A stretch of 40,376 nucleotides of DNA. Origin: Spirochaetaceae bacterium UBA6243 (lineage in GTDB: Bacteria; Spirochaetota; Spirochaetia; Treponematales; Rectinemataceae). The stretch covers positions 6,893-47,268 of the forward strand of contig DJVZ01000058.1 in NCBI GenBank assembly GCA_002441395.1, written 5' to 3'. The notes below the pieces were generated by a model. It was not told the origin of the DNA and ran no database searches. It was given only the letters and a program-made list of their open reading frames with translations. The position numbers and the translations under genes were made by a program. Shown here one piece after another: positions 24,561 through 33,300 of this stretch; positions within the stretch are counted from its first letter, which is position 1, and the number at the start of each line of letters is the position of its first letter.

Positions 24561-25556
24561 ATGAAACGTGTGTTGATTGTTGGATTTGTGCTCCTGCTTG
24601 GCGTCACTATGGCCTTTGGCCAGCAGAAAGTTGGTGCTTATACCACCCTCGAAGAGCCACTTGCGAAGGAGCTGTTCGACGAATTCCAGAAGGAAACCGG
24701 AATCGTCGTGAACTGGCAGAGGCTCTCGGGCGGAGAGGTTGAGAGCAGACTTGAAGCAGAGAAGGCAAATCCCCAAGCATCGATCTGGGTCGGCGGCGTT
24801 GGGCTCAACCATATAAGCGCCAAGCTCAAGGGTCTTACCACCCCTTATAAATCGAAAATGCTCGCGAATACCCCGCTGCAGTTCCGCGATCCCGAAAATT
24901 ACTGGGTAGGGCTGTATATCGGTCCGCTGTGCTTTGTGACCAATAATAAAGTCGCAAAAGAGCAGGGTCTTGTCCCGCCTACTTCCTGGGCGGATCTGCT
25001 GAAGCCTGTGTATAAGGGAAAGATTCGGATGGCGAATCCCACCACTTCGGGCACGGCGTACAATACTCTCACGACGCTTCGCTATGTGTTTGGCGGCGAT
25101 GAAAACAAGGTGTTTGATTATCTGGACAAGCTCGATAAAAACATCGACCAGTACACGAAATCCGGCTCTGCTCCCGGCAAGAGCGTAGGAATCGGCGAGA
25201 TTCCTGTCGCGATCGGTTATGCGCACGACAATGTCAAGCTCAAAGTCGAAGGTGCCGATATCACCATCACCTTCCCTTCGGAGGGCACCGGCTATGAGAT
25301 TGCCTCGATGTCCATGGTGAAGGGTGGTCCGGATCCCGTCAATGGCAAAAAGCTTTACGACTGGATACTTTCGCCCAAGGCCCAGGAAATCATTGCAAAG
25401 TGGTATGTCATTCCTCTCTCTAAGCTTGCCAAGAAAAATCCCAGTGCATTCAGCATCAGCGAAATCAAGACTGTCGATCAGGATGTTATGTGGGATGCGG
25501 CAAATAAGGAACGCCTCCTTGAGCGCTGGGTAAAAGAGATTGGTTCGAAGCGCTGA
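24561..25556 (+). CDS. ABC importer substrate-binding protein, AfuA/FbpA type
   Basis: This 331-residue periplasmic protein begins with a signal peptide ending AFG-QQ near residue 20, which fixes the start at 24561 behind AGGAGG. The fold is that of the FbpA/AfuA group usually labelled iron(III)-binding. The twin tyrosines that hold iron in FbpA are not visible. Instead it has GYAHDN with H222 and D223, and E246 in EGTGYE. As I recall, AfuA binds hexose-6-phosphate with H205, D206 and E229, which has the same spacing. A phosphorylated sugar or related organophosphate is therefore a better guess than iron. It is the first gene of a three-gene importer operon. Confidence 0.82.
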   Translation: MKRVLIVGFVLLLGVTMAFGQQKVGAYTTLEEPLAKELFDEFQKETGIVVNWQRLSGGEVESRLEAEKANPQASIWVGGVGLNHISAKLKGLTTPYKSKMLANTPLQFRDPENYWVGLYIGPLCFVTNNKVAKEQGLVPPTSWADLLKPVYKGKIRMANPTTSGTAYNTLTTLRYVFGGDENKVFDYLDKLDKNIDQYTKSGSAPGKSVGIGEIPVAIGYAHDNVKLKVEGADITITFPSEGTGYEIASMSMVKGGPDPVNGKKLYDWILSPKAQEIIAKWYVIPLSKLAKKNPSAFSISEIKTVDQDVMWDAANKERLLERWVKEIGSKR

Positions 25557-25595
25557 TTTTTCTTGCATCAAGAAATAAACGGAAAGAACTGAACG

Positions 25596-25636
25596 GCCGG
25601 GCCCTGTGGATGATGCTCCGCGGTGGTCCGGCTTTT
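25596..25636 (+). terminator. Attenuator-like hairpin between binding-protein and permease genes
   Basis: GCCGGGCC (25596-25603) pairs with GGTCCGGC (25625-25632), with one G-U pair. The 21-nt loop can fold further, and TTTT follows directly. Placed in the 126-bp gap after the binding-protein gene, it could end part of the transcripts, so that the binding protein is made in excess over the membrane parts, as is common in such operons. Confidence 0.5.
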
Positions 25637-25682
25637 GCTATGACGCTTTTTTCAAGGGCTTATTTGAGAAAGAGGACTTCAG

Positions 25683-27887
25683 GTGTTTACCAAGAAAAAG
25701 CTGATTATGTTTGCGGTGGTGTGCGCCATCTTTGCGGTTGGGGAGTTCTGGATTTTTTCTACTCTTCAAAACACCTTCGAAAAAAACTCAATCAAAGAGA
25801 TGACATCGCTGATCAAGGCGATGACTTCTTCAGCGCCTCAGAACGATGAAGATTTGGCACACTGGTCCGAGGAACTCTCTGCGATATATCCAGATAACCG
25901 CTTTTTCGTGATAAAAGGCGTTCCTGGCGAAGAGGGAAGCGAAAACATCGGTGGGGACAGTGCTCTTTTCGATATATGGAAGCTTCCGGCAAACGCGACA
26001 ATCGCAGAAAATGCCGCCGAATCAGTCTCCTATCTCGAGGTGTTCAGGTGGCCGGCAAAAGTCTCATTTTTGGGAGTGCCGTACACACTCATGGTGGCTC
26101 CAGTTCCCGATGAGGAAGACAGTTCAGCGCGCGCTACTCTTCTTGTAGCGATTGATGCGAGCGGCTATGTCGCTTTCGGAAAGCTCGTGCAGTCCCTCGC
26201 TGTGGTGGCATTCCTCCTGTTTTCCCTTGGTTTTGGCATCGCGACATTTTCGCGTGATCCGATTAGCGGATACGCGATTCTCGTGCTGGCTGCGATCGTC
26301 ATTGCATTTGTCGCATATCCGTTGATAGAAGCCGTGCGGCTCACTCTCGTCAAGGAAGGGAGGTTCAGCTTTGACGTATGGAAGACAATTCTGTCGAACA
26401 GGCAGTATTTGCAGGCGCTTTGGGGTTCAATCCAGCTTGGTATCGTGACCGCAACCCTCTCGACTTTTATTGGTTTTATGTATGCCTTTGCGGTGGCGCG
26501 CACCAGCATGAGAGGCAAAAGGCTGGTGACAGGGCTCGCGACCATGCCAGTGATTTCGCCACCATTTTCTCTGACTCTGTCGATCATTCTGCTCTTCGGG
26601 AAAAACGGCATCATCACGAAGCAGTTGCTCGGACTGCAGAATTTCAATATCTACGGCCTTGGTGGACTCGCGCTCGTACAGACAATAAGCATGTTCCCGA
26701 TCGCGTTTCTGACGATGCAGGGGGTGTTGCAGGCGATCGATTCGACGCTGGAGGACGCGTCACTCGATCTCAACGCGTCGAGATGGCATACTTTTGCGCA
26801 CGTGACGCTGCCGCTCGCCGCGCCGGGTCTGCTTTCGAGCTGGCTTCTCGTGTTCACCAATTCGCTCGCGGATTTTGCAAACCCCTTGTTGCTGTCGGGC
26901 TCATACCGGGTGCTCTCGGTCGAGTCCTACATCGAGGTGACCGGAATGGGCAGGCTGAATAACGGCGCGGCTCTTTCCCTGCTCCTGCTTCTGCCGACGC
27001 TGACGGCATTCCTTGTGCAGCGCCGATGGGTGAGCAAAAAATCCTTCGTGGTCGTGACGGGCAAGCCTTCAACGCGGCTTTCCGACCTCGCTTCACCGGG
27101 CGCGAGAAGGGCGCTGACGGGATTTGTTGCGGTGGTGAGCGGGTTCATTGTCGCTTTATATGCGACGATCGTTGCGGGCTGCTTTGTGAAAAATTGGGGT
27201 ATCGATTACACCTTTACGCTCGCAAATATCGGTGAAGCCTTGGCTCGGGGCAAGCAGGCGCTGCTCTCGACGATCACCCTGGCGGGTATCGCGACGCCGA
27301 TAGCGGGCATTCTTTCGATGGTGGCAGCGTTTATTCTGGTGCGCAAGAAATTTCTCGGCAAGCGCATTCTTGAATCGCTCATCATGACGCCTTTTGCGAT
27401 TCCCGGTACGCTGCTCGGCATCAGTTTCATCCTGGCGTTCAACAAGCCACCGCTCCTCTTGGTCGGCACTGGCGCGATTCTGGTCATCAACTATGTCATC
27501 AGAGAGCTGCCTGTCGGGGTGGAAGGCGGTGTCGCAGCCCTGCGCCAGATCGACCCGTCGATCGAAGAGGCCGCCTCGGACCTGGGTGCGGATCAGGCGA
27601 CGATATTCCGGACCATTATTTTGCCGCTGATCCGGCCTGCCTTCATTTCGAGCATGTCCTATACATTTGTGCGCTCGATGACGGCGGTTTCGGCCATCAT
27701 TTTCCTGATCAGCGCGCGCTGGTACCACATTACGATCCAGATTTACAATTTTTCCGAAAATTTGCGGTTTGGACTTGCGAGTGTCCTTTCGACGATGTTG
27801 ATAATTATTGTATTGGCAGTGTTTGGGCTCATGCGGCTTTTGGTGCGGCAGAGCGAGTTTTTGGAAAAGACGGTGACGACGCAATGA
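25683..27887 (+). CDS. Fused double ABC permease, AfuB/FbpB type
   Basis: This 734-residue inner-membrane protein carries two complete permease domains in tandem. Each has an EAA loop that contacts the ATPase: EDASLDLNASRWHTFAHVTLPL and EEAASDLGADQATIFRTIILPL. This fused form is usual for AfuB/FbpB. Less usual is the N-terminus: a membrane helix at about 7-25, then about 140 residues outside the membrane (30-170), then the permease helices. That extra domain might bind the binding protein or ligand. The start is GTG at 25683 with GAGGA upstream. Confidence 0.88.
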   Translation: MFTKKKLIMFAVVCAIFAVGEFWIFSTLQNTFEKNSIKEMTSLIKAMTSSAPQNDEDLAHWSEELSAIYPDNRFFVIKGVPGEEGSENIGGDSALFDIWKLPANATIAENAAESVSYLEVFRWPAKVSFLGVPYTLMVAPVPDEEDSSARATLLVAIDASGYVAFGKLVQSLAVVAFLLFSLGFGIATFSRDPISGYAILVLAAIVIAFVAYPLIEAVRLTLVKEGRFSFDVWKTILSNRQYLQALWGSIQLGIVTATLSTFIGFMYAFAVARTSMRGKRLVTGLATMPVISPPFSLTLSIILLFGKNGIITKQLLGLQNFNIYGLGGLALVQTISMFPIAFLTMQGVLQAIDSTLEDASLDLNASRWHTFAHVTLPLAAPGLLSSWLLVFTNSLADFANPLLLSGSYRVLSVESYIEVTGMGRLNNGAALSLLLLLPTLTAFLVQRRWVSKKSFVVVTGKPSTRLSDLASPGARRALTGFVAVVSGFIVALYATIVAGCFVKNWGIDYTFTLANIGEALARGKQALLSTITLAGIATPIAGILSMVAAFILVRKKFLGKRILESLIMTPFAIPGTLLGISFILAFNKPPLLLVGTGAILVINYVIRELPVGVEGGVAALRQIDPSIEEAASDLGADQATIFRTIILPLIRPAFISSMSYTFVRSMTAVSAIIFLISARWYHITIQIYNFSENLRFGLASVLSTMLIIIVLAVFGLMRLLVRQSEFLEKTVTTQ

Positions 27888-27981
27888 TGGAGGACAGAGC
27901 CGTGAGGGGACGCCGGCGCGAAAGAGCGCGGGCGCTCGGTTGCGTTGCTCAAAATAACTTATTGTAATGAAAGGGAATGAT

Positions 27982-29082
27982 ATGGCAGCAAAATCCGTGC
28001 CTGTAATGCTTTCTGATGTGACCAAGATATTCAGAGATCCGAAAACCAAAGCGGAGGTTCACGCCGTCGAGAATGCGAATTTCGATGTGAAACCGGGCGA
28101 GCTCGTGACGCTGCTCGGCCCCTCGGGTTGCGGCAAAACCACGACGCTCCGCATGATTGGCGGCTTCGAACTGCCGACAAGAGGCAAGATTCTCATCGGC
28201 GACAGCGATGTGACCTTTTTGCCGCCAAATGTTAGACAGACGGCCACCGTGTTCCAGTCTTACGGACTTTTCCCCCATATGGATGTATTTGACAACGTTG
28301 CCTACGGTCTCAAGATTCGGAAGCTTTCGCAGGACGAGATAAAGAATCGGGTGAATGCCGTCCTCGATCTTGTAGGCCTTTCCGAGCTCGCCCACAGGGC
28401 GCCTGGGCGGCTTTCCGGCGGGCAGCAGCAGCGCGTGGCGCTCGCTCGCTCGCTCGTGGTCGAGCCCCAGGTTCTGCTTCTCGATGAGCCACTGTCGAAC
28501 CTCGATGCTCTTTTGCGCGAGCAGATGCGGGTGGAAATACGTCGTATCCAGAAATCGCTTGGCATCACCGCAATCTACGTCACGCACGACAGAATCGAGG
28601 CGATGAGTCTCTCGGATCGTGTCATCGTGATGCGCGATGGCAGAATTCAGCAGGTAGGAACGCCCGGCGATATCTACGAATACCCTGTCTCGATGTTCGT
28701 GGCGGGCTTTGTGGGCAAGGTGGCCTTTTTCCCCGCCCGCCTCGAGGGGATCGAGGACGACGGACGGACGGCGCTGTGTACGGTTGGGGGAAGAAAGGTG
28801 CGTGCGGGTTCAGTGGCAGGGAATCTGGGCGCGGGCGCGCGCGCGGTAGTGATGGCGCGGCCTGAGTCGCTGCGGTTGGTTGGGCGGGAAGACGCCATCG
28901 CGACGGGAATGGTCACCGCGCGCGTGTACCTTGGCTCGAGTGTCGAAATCTATGTAAAGACCGAAGCGGGCGAAATTCTCGTTCAGATCGATGATCCTTC
29001 GGGCAAGATTCTTCCATCCGAAGGCGAGACGGTCTGGATTGGCTTCGACGAAAAGCTGGTCCGGGCATTGCCTGCAGACTGA
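27982..29082 (+). CDS. ABC importer ATPase, AfuC/FbpC/PotA type
   Basis: This 366-residue ATPase powers the importer. It has the Walker A GPSGCGKTT, signature LSGGQQQRVALARS, Walker B LLLDEPLSNLD and the switch histidine in VTHDRIEAM, where most relatives read THDQxEA. The last ~120 residues form a TOBE-type regulatory domain. The start at 27982 is preferred because AAGGGA lies five bases upstream; an in-frame ATG at 27967 has none. It follows the permease gene by about 95 bp and converges with the next operon 14 bp after its stop. Confidence 0.92.
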   Translation: MAAKSVPVMLSDVTKIFRDPKTKAEVHAVENANFDVKPGELVTLLGPSGCGKTTTLRMIGGFELPTRGKILIGDSDVTFLPPNVRQTATVFQSYGLFPHMDVFDNVAYGLKIRKLSQDEIKNRVNAVLDLVGLSELAHRAPGRLSGGQQQRVALARSLVVEPQVLLLDEPLSNLDALLREQMRVEIRRIQKSLGITAIYVTHDRIEAMSLSDRVIVMRDGRIQQVGTPGDIYEYPVSMFVAGFVGKVAFFPARLEGIEDDGRTALCTVGGRKVRAGSVAGNLGAGARAVVMARPESLRLVGREDAIATGMVTARVYLGSSVEIYVKTEAGEILVQIDDPSGKILPSEGETVWIGFDEKLVRALPAD

Positions 29083-29096
29083 GCACTGATCGCCGG

Positions 29097-30803
29097 CTAA
29101 TTATTCTGTCGCCATCTCAGGAGATAGGCTTCGATGGCGTCGATGATCAGATACAGAATAAGGCCGAATAACGAGAGCGCCAGAATGGCGGCGTACATGT
29201 CGGGATAATCGACGCGCGACCAGGCGTCCATAATGTACCAGCCAAGGCCATCGATAGAGGCAAAGGTCTCTGAAAGAAAGAGCACTGCAATGGCGGTTCC
29301 CAGGCTGACGCGAAGTGCCGACATGAGCGAAGGTGTCGTCGACGGCACAATCGCAAGCCTTATAATTGAAAATCGCGAAAAGCCGAGAATTTTCACGCTG
29401 TCGAGCAGGGCCGGAGCGATACTTTTGGCGGCGTCGCGTCCAGTCACGAAGAGCTGGCCAAAAATGACAAGTGCCATCAGCGCGACTTTTGATGCATCGC
29501 CAAGCCCTAAAAACAACATAAGGATAGGCAGGAATGCCACTTTTGGAAGCGGGTGGAAGAAATAGATGAGCGGGGCGAAGAAATTGTCAAAAAAGCGGAC
29601 TCGCCCCGCCAAAAGCCCCAGCATCCACGCGAGGGGTCCTGCGACCAGCAGCGCGAGGAAGACGCGTCGGGCCGAAGCCAGCACATGAATTTGGAAAATA
29701 CCCTTGTGCAGATTTTCCGAGAATTTGGCGAAGGCGAGCCATGGCGAAGGCAGGAAAGGCCGCTTCAAAAGTGCGGCCGCAGCCCACCAAACCACACAGA
29801 CAAATATTGCCGCCGCGACAATTTGTGCGGTTTTTATCAAGAATTTCGATACCGAGGGAGAAAGCGTTGAGATTATGCCAGAGACTCCCTTTGGTGCCTT
29901 TTCCAGCGTAGCGACCGAAGCGGGGGATCGTCCGGCCGGATTTGTTGCAGATGGACCTGCCGGGGATTGACCTGCAGTTGCGACCCCTGCCTTTTGTGCC
30001 ACCGCTTCATCAAAAGCGTGCCGAAGTCTCCCGACGGCGGAAAGGTATGCGGCATTTTCGCGGGGATTTGAAGAGCTAGAAAGCTCAGAAGAGCGTTGTC
30101 CCTGACTGGAGAACGTGGCCGCCTGTTCGCCTGGATGATTTGGAGTATGCTCCCACCTGTGGGGATTTTGCACGGGCATAAAGTCTTTTACCGGCATACT
30201 GCCGTCAAGAATCAAAATAGTATCGGCGAGATATACCGCTTCCTCAATTGAATGCGTCACGAGGATAATGGTCGTCTGGTGTGTGCGCTGAATCGCGCGC
30301 AGCATGTCCTGGACTGATTCGCGCGTCAGCGCGTCGAGGCTTGAAAATGGCTCGTCCATGAGAATGAGCCCGGCATCGATGGCGAGCGCCCTGGCGACCG
30401 CGACTCTCTGCTGCATGCCTCCAGAGAGGCGAACCGGATACGCTTTGCGCCATTTGGAGAGCCCGAGTTCCTCGAGGATATCGCTTACCCGCCTGCGGCG
30501 CTCGTCGGCGGGAACCCCAAGCGCTTCGAGTCCCAGGCCGGCATTCCGCTCGACAGTCAGCCATGGGAGGAGGCCAAAATCCTGAAAGATGAAACCGATC
30601 CTCGGCCTTTGCATCAGGATGTTTCCGCTTTGAGGAGAGAGGAGCCCCGCGATGAGGCGCAGCAGTGTCGTTTTTCCGCAGCCCGATGGACCTATCACGG
30701 CGGTGATCCGCCCCTCCTCGAATGTAGCTGAAAAATGTTCAAAAACGGGGACCGGAACACCATGTGCGGTATAGGAAAAGCTGATATCTTCGAGGGTTAC
30801 CAT
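29097..30803 (-). CDS. Fused ABC ATPase-permease, SsuB-SsuC type
   Basis: This 568-residue protein joins two subunits that are normally separate. Residues 1-210 are a nitrate/sulfonate/taurine-type ATPase (GPSGCGKTT, Q-loop FIFQDFG, signature LSGGMQQRVAVARA, Walker B LILMDEPFSSLD, VTHSIEEA). A linker of about 110 residues rich in Pro, Ser and Ala follows, and residues about 320-568 are a SsuC-type permease with its EAA-like loop (LLDSVKILGFSRFSIIRLAIVPS). Two copies would form a full importer. The start overlaps the end of the binding-protein gene by 7 bp. Domains are all intact and no frameshift signature is seen at the join. Confidence 0.9.
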   Translation of the reverse strand: MVTLEDISFSYTAHGVPVPVFEHFSATFEEGRITAVIGPSGCGKTTLLRLIAGLLSPQSGNILMQRPRIGFIFQDFGLLPWLTVERNAGLGLEALGVPADERRRRVSDILEELGLSKWRKAYPVRLSGGMQQRVAVARALAIDAGLILMDEPFSSLDALTRESVQDMLRAIQRTHQTTIILVTHSIEEAVYLADTILILDGSMPVKDFMPVQNPHRWEHTPNHPGEQAATFSSQGQRSSELSSSSNPRENAAYLSAVGRLRHAFDEAVAQKAGVATAGQSPAGPSATNPAGRSPASVATLEKAPKGVSGIISTLSPSVSKFLIKTAQIVAAAIFVCVVWWAAAALLKRPFLPSPWLAFAKFSENLHKGIFQIHVLASARRVFLALLVAGPLAWMLGLLAGRVRFFDNFFAPLIYFFHPLPKVAFLPILMLFLGLGDASKVALMALVIFGQLFVTGRDAAKSIAPALLDSVKILGFSRFSIIRLAIVPSTTPSLMSALRVSLGTAIAVLFLSETFASIDGLGWYIMDAWSRVDYPDMYAAILALSLFGLILYLIIDAIEAYLLRWRQNN

Positions 30804-31732
30804 CCGCTTACCATGCTGGCATCGACAAGGTCAGCATGCTTTGGAGACGCTTTGATGAGGCCCTTTGACAAAAGCCACTGCACGGCATTATCGATACTCG
30901 CCTGCGAAGGCAGGCGGGGCGCCACATATTTTGGGAATAGAAAGACACGTGCCGCTTCTTCGGGGAAGCTGAGCGAATCGACGAGCATCGATCTGTACTG
31001 GTCCGGTCGGGCGTTGATGCGCTGGGCTGCTTCCCAGTATGCACGATAAAAACGCTGTATCGCGCCGGCATTCTTCGCGATGACGGCAGGAGGAAAGGCC
31101 AGAACCCCCGCCTCGAGCCCCGAGTCGTCCGAAGAGACGAGGATTTTCGCCCCCCGGAGTTTGGCGGTGGTGAGGAAGGGTTCGGGCATGACAGCGGCGG
31201 CTATCTGGTCCGACAGCAGCATCTCGAGCCGCACCGGCATTTTGGGCACCGGCACCAGGTTGAGCGCGCCCGCGCCAAGGCCCGCCTGAGTTGCGCTCCA
31301 GTCGGCAAAATAATGAATGATGGTGTTGAGCGATACCGCGACATTTTTCCCTTCGAGCTCTTTCATCGATTGAATGTTCGATTTAGGAGAAACGGCGACT
31401 CCATAGCGGCCGTTCGTGAGGCTTGTGATCTTGAGGGGGAACCCTCCCTGATTCGCAAGGACGACTGCCAGCACATCGGTCACCGCCCCATCGATCTTTC
31501 CCGCCTGCAGGGCCGAGTCGCGCTCGACCGCGCTCGAAAACCGGACAAGATTGATCGCAACGCCTTCGCGCTGAAACAATCCTTCATTGGCCGCCACGAT
31601 GAGCGGCAGCGAATCGGCATCTGCAAAAATTCCAATGCTCAAGGGAGCAGCCAGAGCTTGCTGTGTCGCAGATTGCGCATAAGGCTGCACAAGCGCCGCA
31701 ATCGCGATCAAGAGAACAGAAAATATTTTCAT
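30797..31732 (-). CDS. ABC binding protein, NMT1/SsuA-like
   Basis: This 311-residue periplasmic protein begins with a signal peptide (about 1-20, ending YAQS). It belongs to the nitrate/sulfonate/thiamine-precursor (NMT1-like) binding proteins, shown by LPLIVAANEGLFQREGV, the DGAVTD segment and ELEGKNVAVS. These bind small anionic or aromatic molecules; the CCCFC motif of HMP-binding proteins is absent. The start is 5 bp after the UbiX stop, so it is in one operon with UbiD, UbiA and UbiX. The ligand is unknown; an aromatic carboxylate used by those enzymes is an inference from context. Confidence 0.85.
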   Translation of the reverse strand: MKIFSVLLIAIAALVQPYAQSATQQALAAPLSIGIFADADSLPLIVAANEGLFQREGVAINLVRFSSAVERDSALQAGKIDGAVTDVLAVVLANQGGFPLKITSLTNGRYGVAVSPKSNIQSMKELEGKNVAVSLNTIIHYFADWSATQAGLGAGALNLVPVPKMPVRLEMLLSDQIAAAVMPEPFLTTAKLRGAKILVSSDDSGLEAGVLAFPPAVIAKNAGAIQRFYRAYWEAAQRINARPDQYRSMLVDSLSFPEEAARVFLFPKYVAPRLPSQASIDNAVQWLLSKGLIKASPKHADLVDASMVSGW

Positions 31733-31737
31733 GGAAA

Positions 31738-32343
31738 TTACGACTCCTCTCTACTCCATCTGAAAACATTTTTGTCAACAATGCCCAGATGGTCAAGTAT
31801 GCGGTAGACGACAGTATCGACGAGGGATTCGATATCCTTTGGTTTGCTGTAGAAGCTGGGAGAGGCGGGAAGGATGACCGCGCCTGCCTCCTTGAGCTGG
31901 GACATGGCACGAATCGAGACAAGCGAAAGCGGGGTCTCGCGGGGCACGACGATGAACGGCCAGCCCTCTTTCAGAGCAACCGCGCCGGCTCTGTGGATGA
32001 GGTTTGAACAGATCCCGCTTGAAATGGCTCCCAATGTGCCCATGGAACAGGGCGCGATCACGGTGCCGCAGAGGCGGAAAGAGCCCGAGGCGACGGGAGC
32101 TGAAAAATCACTGTTGTCGTGGAGGGTGATGAGGGCGGGCCCGCCATCGGGACCGCCCTGCGTTCTCAACTTCCCAAGCCAATACCCCAGAGGCCGGCCC
32201 GTCTCTTCCAGAAGCACGCGGGCACCCCACTGGCTTGCCACGACATGGAGGATCACTCCCCTCGCTGCGAGCGCGGACATGAGACGCAAAGAATATATAG
32301 CACCAGAAGCGCCGGTGATGCAGACGAGGTAGCGCATTGCCAT
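31738..32343 (-). CDS. ubiX: UbiX-like flavin prenyltransferase
   Basis: This 201-residue enzyme should attach a dimethylallyl group to FMN, making the prenyl-FMN cofactor needed by UbiD. Seen are the FMN-binding GASGAIYSLRL at 11-21, the APCSMGTLGAISSGICSNLI segment and the VPRETPLSLV motif with its conserved arginine and glutamate. Length fits. It lies 9 bp after UbiA and is followed at 5 bp by the binding-protein gene. The ribosome site before 32343 is weak; ATG at 32337 is an alternative. Confidence 0.93.
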   Translation of the reverse strand: MAMRYLVCITGASGAIYSLRLMSALAARGVILHVVASQWGARVLLEETGRPLGYWLGKLRTQGGPDGGPALITLHDNSDFSAPVASGSFRLCGTVIAPCSMGTLGAISSGICSNLIHRAGAVALKEGWPFIVVPRETPLSLVSIRAMSQLKEAGAVILPASPSFYSKPKDIESLVDTVVYRILDHLGIVDKNVFRWSREES

Positions 32344-32352
32344 AGGCTCATT

Positions 32353-33300
32353 TTAACGTACGTAAATATCTAACGCAACACCGCATAGATAAATAATCGG
32401 GATAATCTGATTCAGTGTATAGGCGGCCAGCTTGATCCGGCTTTCGGATTTTCGGGCCGAGATCAGGTGCTCCGCGACAAGAAGAAGAAAACAGAGGGCA
32501 AGGGCGATTCCCGTAAAGATGTCTGGCGTTTCCCAGAAGTAATAAATGCTTATAAAACCTAAGAATGCCCCCGCATGGCTCAGCGCCGCGAAGATGCGTC
32601 CGCCAGTCTCTCCAAATCGGGCAGGAACCGAGTGCAGGTGTTCCTTCCGGTCGAATTCGATATCCTGAAGTGCGTATATTATGTCAAATCCGGCGACCCA
32701 GAGCGCCACGCCCGCGGTGAGCGGGAAATAACGCAACTGGAATGTCCCCGAGATGCCCAGAAAGGCGCCCATGGTCGCGGCGGAACAAGCTATGCCGAGC
32801 CAGTAGTGAGACAGCCACGTGAAACGTTTTGTGTAGGAGTATCCGAAGAGCAACAGGCCCGCGACAGGCAGAAGCATGACACAGAGAGGATTGAGCATGG
32901 CCGCGCCCAGCACGAGCAGGACGAGCATCGCGACAGTGAAGAGCCAGAGGTCGCGGGGGCTGAGTCGGCCGCTCGGAAGATGACGGCCGGCGGTGCGGGG
33001 ATTCTTCGCATCGATGTCTTTGTCGATGATGCGGTTGAGTGCATTGGCGGCGTTGCGCGCCCCAAAGGCGGCGACGACAATCCAGAACAGTTTCCAGAAG
33101 GGCGGGTGTCCATTGGTTTCCAGCAATATCGCGCTTATGACAAAGGGAAGAGAAAACAGCGTGTGAGAGATCATCACAGAGTCGCCGATTGTGCCAAGAC
33201 GCCGGAAGAGGTCGCGGACGTGCTTTCCGGGGCTCGGTTTCCGGTGCGTGCCGGCCTTCAAGTCCTGGCGGCTGTCGGACTCAGGGGCGGCCGATGCCAT
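32353..33300 (-). CDS. ubiA: UbiA-family aromatic prenyltransferase
   Basis: This 315-residue membrane enzyme with about eight helices should join a polyprenyl chain to an aromatic acid. Both Mg-diphosphate motifs are present: NRIIDKDID (NxxxDxxxD) and DIIYALQDIEFDRKEHLHS, where a glycine usual before the end is histidine. The second motif with YALQDIEFDR resembles the 4-hydroxybenzoate and futalosine-pathway (MqnP) branches. The start at 33300 overlaps the UbiD gene by 20 bp and has GGGGAG close upstream. A longer frame back to 33498 is only overlap with UbiD and lacks support. Confidence 0.9.
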   Translation of the reverse strand: MASAAPESDSRQDLKAGTHRKPSPGKHVRDLFRRLGTIGDSVMISHTLFSLPFVISAILLETNGHPPFWKLFWIVVAAFGARNAANALNRIIDKDIDAKNPRTAGRHLPSGRLSPRDLWLFTVAMLVLLVLGAAMLNPLCVMLLPVAGLLLFGYSYTKRFTWLSHYWLGIACSAATMGAFLGISGTFQLRYFPLTAGVALWVAGFDIIYALQDIEFDRKEHLHSVPARFGETGGRIFAALSHAGAFLGFISIYYFWETPDIFTGIALALCFLLLVAEHLISARKSESRIKLAAYTLNQIIPIIYLCGVALDIYVR

